From contig WKLE02002470.1 in NCBI GenBank assembly GCA_014885115.2, forward strand, positions 1 through 15,170: a DNA stretch of 15,170 nucleotides. The letters are read 5' to 3'. The translations under genes and the position numbers were made by a program. Below, piece by piece: positions 9,859-15,170 of the stretch. The DNA is from Asterionellopsis glacialis (taxonomy: Eukaryota > Bacillariophyta > Plagiogrammaphyceae > Rhaphoneidales > Asterionellopsidaceae). The notes under the pieces are model-generated. The model was given only the letters and a program-made list of their open reading frames with translations, was not told the origin of the DNA and did not search any database. Position 1 is the first letter of the stretch. Each line of letters starts with the position of its first letter.

Positions 9859-10652
9859 GTTGGTGATTCCTTGCAGAGGATACAAATATCTGCTGGGCTT
9901 AAATCTACTGGAGAAGAGGATGATTTTAAGAATATAGCAGTCAATCCAAACAGTGATACTGTACAGAATAGTGTGCAAAGATTCCAAGCTTCAATTGGCT
10001 TTAAATACAATAAGGCCATTGAAAAGGAAATAAGGGCAATATCATACAAGCAAGAATTCCAGAATGAAGTTCTTGAGAGTGCAGCCCATGATTTTGTCAA
10101 GGAATTTTATGGTGACTGTATTCATCAGAACTTCATTGATATGGAGAGGCAGCATTTGATTGGTGCAGGGATGCCATCCTCTCAAGTCCTGTTCCAAAAT
10201 GGTGAAATTTTCAAGACAAGACTCTGTCATCATCAATGAGAAATCACAGGCCAAACAACAATAAGCTGTCAAACAACAATAAGCTTCATATCATCCCATT
10301 GTCTGGTAACTACTCTTCTTCTTCAGTTGCTTTCAAAACACCTACTACTTCAATAGAGATTGATAGTTCCAGTTCTTCATCTGATACTGATAACAAATCA
10401 TCAAAAAAACTGTAACAAAAAAGCTCTTCCCTGATCTGGTGGATACAAGTACTGGTGTCACTCCTGGTTCCTCAAGAACAACAACCCAACCCCCTTCCCA
10501 GATGGTTGAAGACAAACAGAATAAGAAGTATGCCACTATGAAACATACTGCTGAATCTGCTGGTGTTCCAAATCCTCTTTTTGGTACAATGCATATGCAT
10601 CATTCACTTCCTACCAACCTCAAGATTGATGTGGACAACCTGGAGGACATAG

Positions 10653-10655
10653 TAA
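10653..10655. repeat. Target-site duplication TAA, left copy
   Basis: TAA directly abuts the left inverted repeat and is repeated directly after the right one at 11381-11383. A three-base TWA duplication is typical of PIF/Harbinger insertion. Confidence 0.75.
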
Positions 10656-10718
10656 GACCCGTTCTTTTTTACCAAAATTGTGGTAGTAAGTCGTGGTAAT
10701 TGGTTGAGGTAATGGTCT
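10656..10718 (+). repeat. Left terminal inverted repeat of the Harbinger-like element
   Basis: An outer block of 22 bases (10656-10677) and an inner block (10695-10718, containing GGTTGAGGTAATGGTCT) match the right end in reverse complement. A diverged spacer of 17 bases separates them. Confidence 0.85.
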
Positions 10719-11317
10719 GCCTGTTTGTCCTCATTACCATGACCAAAACTCATTACCTCCATCAAAAATGCCGTACAGACCATTATAAGTTTGCACTTGT
10801 GCTTTTTGATATTACTGCAATCAAATTTCTCATTACTGCAAAAAACCTCCTCCAAAACAGGCACCTGTTTTGCTTAATTTACTTGTACAGTAGTAATTTT
10901 TCACCAACACCAGCCACACTTTTGTATGATGGATTCAGACATTGACGCCAACAACAATGATGTCAATGACATCATTGTTTTGGCACTATCACTTGTTTTA
11001 GTTGGAGAGCAACTTTCATCCCTCTCCCAAAGGATGCAGAGTTTGCTCTCCCTGCATATTAACAAACAGCATTGTTTATGCAGAGCACTCCCTAGCAACA
11101 CTAAACGTGTTCCTTGGGTGCACTGGCTTGATCAAGTCAGTTCTTGTCACTTCAAGCATGTGTTTCAGATGGACGTGTCTAACAAACAATTCTGGAAAAG
11201 CCTGTCAGCAGTCATGACTGACCAAAACAGACAAATTACCACAAACCAATTACCTCAAGAGTATGGACCATTCTTTTTTTCAGTCAATCCAATGGTGGTA
11301 ATAAAAAACAGACTGAT

Positions 11318-11380
11318 AGACCATTACCTCAACCATTACCGCAACCCATTACATGGTGTTTTGGTAAAAAAGAATGGGTC
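11318..11380 (-). repeat. Right terminal inverted repeat of the Harbinger-like element
   Basis: Reverse-complement partner of the left end. The inner block is 11318-11340 and the outer block 11359-11380, ending GAATGGGTC before the flanking TAA. The spacer is 18 bases, diverged from the left copy. Confidence 0.85.
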
Positions 11381-11383
11381 TAA
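11381..11383. repeat. Target-site duplication TAA, right copy
   Basis: TAA directly abuts the right inverted repeat. Reducing the two copies to one restores an uninterrupted frame in the surrounding gene. Confidence 0.75.
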
Positions 11384-11643
11384 GTGTTCACCTTATATAT
11401 GCAAGAGTAAGGAAAAGCTCCTTTTGTAGGAGTAATGTGTTGATTGACATGGAAAGTGAGACGACTATTGAAGCCTCACCAAAAGCAGGAAAAAGATACC
11501 AAAAAATTGTCCATGACAAGTTTCTTACCAAGTTGATCATTTGGGACCACTTGACATCCAATTCACAAGCTACATCAACCAAAAGTTTCAAAGTCAATTG
11601 ATAGGCTTGCTTATTTGGATTGATTGAAGAGCTGCATTTTTTT

Positions 11644-11668
11644 ATTGTTGATTGTTGATTGTTGATTG
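11644..11668. repeat. Short tandem repeat, period 7 (TTGATTG)
   Basis: Three perfect TTGATTG units (11648-11668) follow a partial unit. They lie in an A/T-rich, non-coding stretch (11602-11850) between the cysteine-rich gene and the transposase remnant. That stretch holds no other supported feature. Confidence 0.8.
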
Positions 11669-11850
11669 TGTAAGTTTTATTATAGAGTACTGAAGGGGTC
11701 CATAAAATCATGACATTTTTGTTTCATTTGTTCTATTATTTGTAATATAAAATAGTTGCTTTTTTGGTAAAAAATGTTCTATACATTTTGTTTTATTATT
11801 TTTCTATGCATTTTTTATAACAATCAATGATTGTTGTATGAAAAACCAGC

Positions 11851-12903
11851 ATGTTTTCTTACAGTAAACTGTTGCTACTTATCTTTGTTCTTTCTTGGCA
11901 TGGCTGGCTGCAACTGTATCAGAAAATAAGAGAACACCCTGACTGGTGGGTTGTTTTATCATTAGATCAATATGGAAGCTACATTAATACTCTGGATTCT
12001 CTCAAGACATTTGCAAAAAATAAAATATTCATATTGAAGGAAGAGAGCAATTTGTCTCCAACCAATCAGGCATACAATCAGTCAAAGGCAAAGGAAGACA
12101 AGAATATGATTGGATGATTGAAAGATCTTCTTACTAAAAATGTGTGTTTATTAAATCAATGGGAACTAATTGCTTTATGTACTCTATTGCCTTTAAGAGC
12201 TCTTCTGCAGAAGTGTGGATCAGTTCCTTCAAAAGGGTGAATTTACACCCTAAATTTTGTGTTACATTCACTGCCTGGCATGAAAGAATCAAGGAAGTGC
12301 TGGCAACTGGAGAGCTTTATTTGTAAAATTGGAAATTGACTGAAGACCAACATGATTTATTGAATCCTTCTGCAATAAATGTTGTAACAGGTTTTATTAT
12401 GTATGATGTTAGTGGTGACAGTGCAAAAAAAAATTAGCAAAAAGGAGGTTGAATTATGTTGATGCCAACATCAACAGCTATTCATGTTTGTTGAATTCTG
12501 ATAAGAGGTTGAAAGGCATCAAAGAAGCAAATGAGTTGGCTGCAATATTGGCTGAAATAGGTGATGACAGGAAAAAGCAAAAAGAACAGAGCAAGAAAAA
12601 GAAAGCAGTAGAGGAAGCAGAACAGAAAGATAAGAAGAGAGGGCTAAGCTGGCAGAGGATGAAAAGAAAAGACAAAAGGCAATGCCAGAAGTGAATGCTT
12701 ATTTGAAAAGGATATTTGAAGATGGCATAATGATGGTTATATCATCACTTACAAATGGGCAACTTAGTCTTCTCTTGAAGTATGGATACAATTATGGGAA
12801 GGCCATGTCAGCTTTGAAAAACAAGGCAGCATTGACGGCTGCAATTACAGAAAAACATGCACAGAAAGATCAGTACATCAAAGACTGCATTTCTTTGATA
12901 TAG
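11851..12903 (+). pseudogene. Decayed DDE-transposase-like gene with lysine-rich C-terminal coiled coil
   Basis: Coding-like sequence continues for about 1 kb but changes frame three times and has two in-frame stops. The first part has WWVVLSLDQYGSYINTLDSL then KEESNLSPTNQAYNQSKAKE, resembling the second catalytic Asp and the acidic third position of a DDE integrase fold. The frame meets TGA at 12115 and shifts near 12190 to EVWISSFKRVNLHPKF, passes TAA at 12324, and shifts at the A9 run (12425-12433) to KKKLAKRRLNYVDANINS. A highly charged, probably coiled-coil stretch follows (GDDRKKQKEQSKKKKAVEEA). The last shift, near 12640, leads into EVNAYLKRIFEDG and a stop at 12901-12903. The first catalytic Asp and everything upstream are missing. 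Its family is uncertain; the DDE reading is inference from motif spacing. It is clearly not functional as it stands. Confidence 0.5.
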
Positions 12904-12911
12904 AACAATAG

Positions 12912-12925
12912 CTATTTTAAAATAG
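12912..12925. repeat. Perfect 14-base palindrome after the transposase-like pseudogene
   Basis: CTATTTTAAAATAG is self-complementary and starts 9 bases after the stop codon at 12901-12903. It may be a simple A/T-rich coincidence, a 3'-end structure or part of an element boundary. Confidence 0.4.
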
Positions 12926-13044
12926 AAAGGGGTTCATCAACTGTTGAAACACGTTCATTTTGTGACCTTCTCGACCTTTTTCTATTACCTCGAACATTAT
13001 TACATACTGTACATTAAAGGTTAACCCCAGCCCTTAATTTTTAA

Positions 13045-13284
13045 TTATCCCCTACGTAGAAATGTATGTGCTTTGTAGAGGTGGGCAAAATTGTCAGGTT
13101 TGGCCTTCCGGACCTCGAGACCCAAAAATAACCCTTTTTGTAATAACTTCCCCCAAAAATATTTTTGGTTTCCCAGAGAGGTGCCATTCGAAAGCCCATC
13201 TAAATATCTGTCGATTAAGACTATAAAAGGTGAATCGGATATAATGGGGAGAAGGTAGAATTTTTTTCGCAACGTATTGGGCAT
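13045..13284 (-). other. 79-codon open frame in a distinct composition block; gene status doubtful
   Basis: It runs on the minus strand from a true ATG at 13284 to the TAA at 13045-13047, beginning MPNTLRKKFYLLPIISDS and including NGTSLGNQKYFWGKLLQKG. The surrounding block is richer in G/C than its neighbours and carries the 16-base palindrome CCAAAAATATTTTTGG at 13153-13168. No family, intron or promoter is seen. It may equally be part of a dispersed non-coding repeat. Confidence 0.25.
13153..13168. repeat. Perfect 16-base palindrome
   Basis: CCAAAAATATTTTTGG is exactly self-complementary and lies in the G/C-richer block. Such a symmetrical sequence can form a hairpin or bind a dimeric protein. 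Its function is unknown. Confidence 0.6.
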
Positions 13285-13624
13285 TAATCCAGGTCGCTGC
13301 CTCTACTACTAGCTAGATGAGTAATCAAATTTGCGGAGAAACACATTCATCATGTGTATGTACACATATCTTCAAGCACTTCATTTAACAAAGACTATTG
13401 AGCAGTCTGATATTTTACTTTATTTTTTAATTTAAAAAAAAAATTGTGTAATAAATATAAGGCTTCAAACCAAGAGAATCCCAATGTTTCTACCCAAATT
13501 AGACGGTATGTATGGGGGATAGATGACTGCAGTTTGTGTGCACAAATATTACATTACCATACACTACTGTGCAATAAGTACCAGTCCTACACAGTAATGA
13601 AAGTAAGACACGGACCCAAGCTCT

Positions 13625-13755
13625 AAATCAGCGTATAAATCAGCGTATTTATTTGGTGTATTTTTGCTGTCGTGCGTCGGATTTTTGATGCCAAATTTTT
13701 TAGAGTAAAGGACTGGTTGTGCAAATTCAGCATATTTATTCGGCGTCAAAAATTC
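13625..13755. repeat. Small direct repeats
   Basis: The 12-mer AAATCAGCGTAT occurs twice back to back (13625-13636, 13637-13648). A related copy, AAATTCAGCATAT, begins at 13723. The second and third copies are both followed by TTATTYGGYGT, so the repeat unit is about 25-30 bases and diverged. Confidence 0.65.
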
Positions 13756-13773
13756 TTGGAAATCAGTGACGTT

Positions 13774-13897
13774 GGATGCATCCCCGAAATTAGTTGCAAA
13801 GCATCCGTGTCTTTTATTTTGGCATTAGTGGCATCAGATGCATCGGATGCATCCCCGAATTCTGTTGCAAAGCATCCGTGTCTTTTATTTTGGCATT
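13774..13897. repeat. 53-bp direct repeat just upstream of a start codon
   Basis: The two copies (13774-13826, 13845-13897) match at 50 of 53 positions with a 71-bp period. Each starts with the palindrome GGATGCATCC and ends TTTTATTTTGGCATT. A third GATGCATC sits between them at 13837. The second copy ends 17 bases before ATG 13915, so the repeat forms the promoter or leader of the following gene. Confidence 0.9.
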
Positions 13898-13914
13898 GCT
13901 ATTGTCGGTCCACA

Positions 13915-15157
13915 ATGGCAGAAAAAGGAAAAAAGTGGAGTAAGAATGCAAACATCTATCCTAACGCTGAGGAAATAGCATTTGCGCTGCAGGACACTGG
14001 TAAGACGGTCAACAAAAAGCAGAAAGGAAATGTTGTGACAAAAACAAGGTATCCACTTCTTGAAAAACTTTCCAGGAAAATCTACTCATTGATACTAAAA
14101 GAGTTCTCTCCAAAATGCCTGACAATTAACACAAGCATAGGATGTCAAGGTTTGTACAAGGAAATGTTAATTCTTTGCAAGGATTTCGAAGTGACGGAAA
14201 GTAATCTTTTTTTCACCAGTATGGCAAGGATGGGAAAGTTTTTCTCATTAAAAACGACCCACTCTATTGTGGCATTGACCTTGCCATTGAGAATTTCCCG
14301 CAATCATCTGAAATTGAGTTGGAGAAGAAGAATGCAGCAAGGACTAGCCATGATGGACTCCGCCTAGGGTGCATCATGCTAGATCCACAGTACCGTGATG
14401 CCATCAGTGGAATAATGTCAAAGAAGAAAGACAGAAAGAAAGCTGACATTCCTGGCAACAGTGCTGTTGATTTCTTTGAAAAAATTGTTAAGGATGCCTT
14501 CCTTAATCATAATTATGAGGTGTCCCTGGATTTGAAGTACTATGACAAGTTTCCAGAAGACGAGAGAGTGACCTGGAATCCTAATGATGCTTCTGTGTTT
14601 GAGCACGAAAGGACAGGAGAGTGGCTCAAGGAGACTTGGGACAGTTATCTCAGACCAAAGTACAAGCAGGCATTAGACAGGTGGAATAAAGATACTGGTG
14701 GTGGTGATGGTTCTCCTACTTCCTTTGTTGATTATTGTGGTGGTAACAGGTGGTTGGTTTGGCTATTTTGTAAAGATTTGGATGCCAATTTCCTGCTTGC
14801 CGGTGGTGCTTGTGGTCGCATGCCAAATCACCTGCAGTTTGAGGGTGGGTTCACAGACGTATCCTCAATGTCAGAAAGTGACAACAGTAGTAATAAAAGG
14901 AAGGCAGCAGATGAACTAGCGGCAATTAGGAAGCAGCGAGAAGACCTCTGTGGAATGCTGGATATGTTTTGCAGCATATTGGAAAAGAAGACGGAATGGA
15001 CCGACGACTCTGATACAAATTTGTGCAATGTATAGCCAAGTACTCACAAATGATGATAGATAAAACTGTGTTGGATACTATGTCACCCAATTCTAAACAA
15101 GTCTACATTGAAAAATTGAAGAAGGAAAGGAAAGGAATTCTGGAAAAATTAAAATAA
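13915..15157 (+). pseudogene. Unknown protein of about 414 residues, broken by two single-base losses
   Basis: ATG 13915 (context CACAATGGC) starts MAEKGKKWSKNANIYPNAEE and runs to NLFF at a T7 run (14207-14213). One base short there, the frame would end at 14367. The coding-like sequence continues in the next frame as HQYGKDGKVFLIKNDPLYCG, then SHDGLRLGCIMLDPQYRDAI, FEHERTGEWLKETWDSYL and a W/G/C-rich part (GGNRWLVWLFCKDLDANF). It stops at 15033-15035, but coding likeness continues after another one-base loss near 15018 as CIAKYSQMMIDKTVLDTM to a TAA at 15155-15157. The C-terminal third (ADELAAIRKQREDL onward) looks like a helical coiled-coil tail. The layout of a Trp-rich helical region plus coiled coil recalls Myb/SANT-like or trihelix proteins, including the second gene of Harbinger elements, but this is a guess. 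No family is firmly recognised. Confidence 0.6.
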
Positions 15158-15170
15158 TAGTATTAAATAA

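Larger units (their letters stand above)
10656..11380 (+). mobile_element. PIF/Harbinger-like DNA transposon, internally deleted
   Basis: The element is 725 bp, bounded by terminal inverted repeats whose outer 22 bases match at 21 positions (beginning GACCCRTTCTTTTTTACC). A direct TAA lies at each side (10653-10655 and 11381-11383); a TWA three-base target duplication is the hallmark of PIF/Harbinger transposons. Subterminal GGTAATG/CATTACC motifs recur many times near both ends and could be transposase or Myb-protein binding sites. The interior holds only the N-terminal part of a possible Harbinger nuclease, with no DDE catalytic core and no Myb-like gene, so the copy cannot move by itself. 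It sits inside the cysteine-rich gene and is younger than that gene. Confidence 0.82.
10926..11429 (+). pseudogene. N-terminal fragment of a Harbinger-type transposase running out through the right repeat
   Basis: The frame begins MMDSDIDANNNDVND, typical of an acidic Harbinger N-terminus. It includes VPWVHWLDQVSSCHFKHVFQ and MDVSNKQFWKSLSAVM, which resemble the conserved helical segment ahead of the DDE domain in HARBI1-like proteins (compare 'F..hFRM....F..L'). At about residue 105 the coding likeness ends; the frame then crosses the right inverted repeat and stops in flanking DNA at 11429. No DDE residues are present, so it is a truncated, inactive copy. The family call is by motif resemblance only. 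Confidence 0.5.
9155..11601 (+). pseudogene. Cysteine-rich multi-exon gene of unknown family, broken by frameshifts and a transposon
   Basis: ATG 9155 opens exon 1 (9155-9268, 38 codons). Exon 2 is 9347-9724 (126 codons) and exon 3 starts at 9859; both introns are phase 0. Cysteines form CX2C at residues 40 and 43, then C99, CxC 110/112, CX3C 129/133, CxC 150/152 and CxC 157/159, with exactly 16 residues between the last three clusters: a likely metal-binding module of unknown type. Exon 3 stops at 10237-10239, which would give about 290 residues. Coding-like sequence goes on in the +2 frame (LSSSMRNHRPNNNKL, a Ser-rich stretch) to 10413, then in a third frame (TVTKKLFPDLVDTSTG to NLEDI at 10651). 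One missing base in TTTT near 10210 and one in the A7 run at 10403-10409 explain both shifts. The Harbinger-like element at 10656-11380 follows. After it the same frame resumes (SVHLIYARVRKSS) and ends at 11601. It may be a mobile-element accessory gene or a host gene; no homologue is recognised. Confidence 0.6.
12904..13914. other. Repeat-rich non-coding stretch
   Basis: It lies between two decayed genes. It begins with the palindrome CTATTTTAAAATAG and contains a less A/T-rich block at about 13010-13310 with an open minus-strand frame. A very A/T-rich part at 13400-13450 follows, then several small direct repeats (13625-13755) and a 53-bp repeat (13774-13897) just before the next start codon. 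No RNA gene was recognised. Confidence 0.5.

Noticed and set aside
12478..12675. Minus-strand hydrophobic open frame rich in Phe, Leu and Ser
   Set aside because: It is the antisense of the lysine/glutamate-rich coiled-coil stretch and arises from its codons.
14201..14219. Possible 19-nt GT-AG mini-intron at the T7 frame break
   Set aside because: Far too short for a spliceosomal intron, and its removal does not enter the correct frame.
1..15170. CRISPR arrays, tRNA or rRNA genes, riboswitches
   Set aside because: No regularly spaced repeats, clover-leaf sequences or rRNA-like stretches were seen. The introns and transposons indicate eukaryotic DNA.

Overview
The window looks like nuclear DNA of a microbial eukaryote, most likely a diatom or another stramenopile. 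This is inferred from one very long intronless gene with a WW-WW-FYVE-armadillo layout, beside genes with short GT-AG introns (78-143 nt) and degraded cut-and-paste transposons. No prokaryotic operon signals, rRNA, tRNA or CRISPR were found. The species cannot be named from sequence alone.

Left half (1 to about 7.5 kb): one minus-strand gene from the ATG at 7287 to the TGA at 667 encodes about 2206 residues. It carries two WW domains separated by a proline-rich stretch, a FYVE-type zinc finger and a very long helical region with armadillo-like repeats. The frame is unbroken. The likely role is a membrane or endosome scaffold. The flank at 1-666 holds no convincing gene.

Right half (about 7.5 kb to the end): base composition becomes visibly A/T-richer and every coding remnant lies on the plus strand. 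In order: a small unknown gene (8492-8970, probably two exons); a broken multi-exon gene for a cysteine-rich protein of unknown family (9155-11601); a 725-bp PIF/Harbinger-like element (10656-11380) with 63-bp terminal inverted repeats and a TAA target duplication, inserted inside that gene; a decayed DDE-transposase-like pseudogene with a lysine-rich tail (11851-12903); a repeat-rich non-coding stretch with a 53-bp direct repeat; and a broken gene of about 414 codons for an unrecognised protein (13915-15157).

Overall the right half reads as a nested transposon graveyard next to a conserved host gene. Six frame breaks there are each repaired by adding one base, mostly in A or T runs. The neighbouring 6.6-kb gene keeps its frame through a comparable A7/T7 run, which favours real decay over sequencing error. 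The best candidates for something undescribed are the cysteine-rich gene and the 13915-15157 gene. They may be accessory genes of an unrecognised mobile element, but no outer terminal repeats that would prove this were found.
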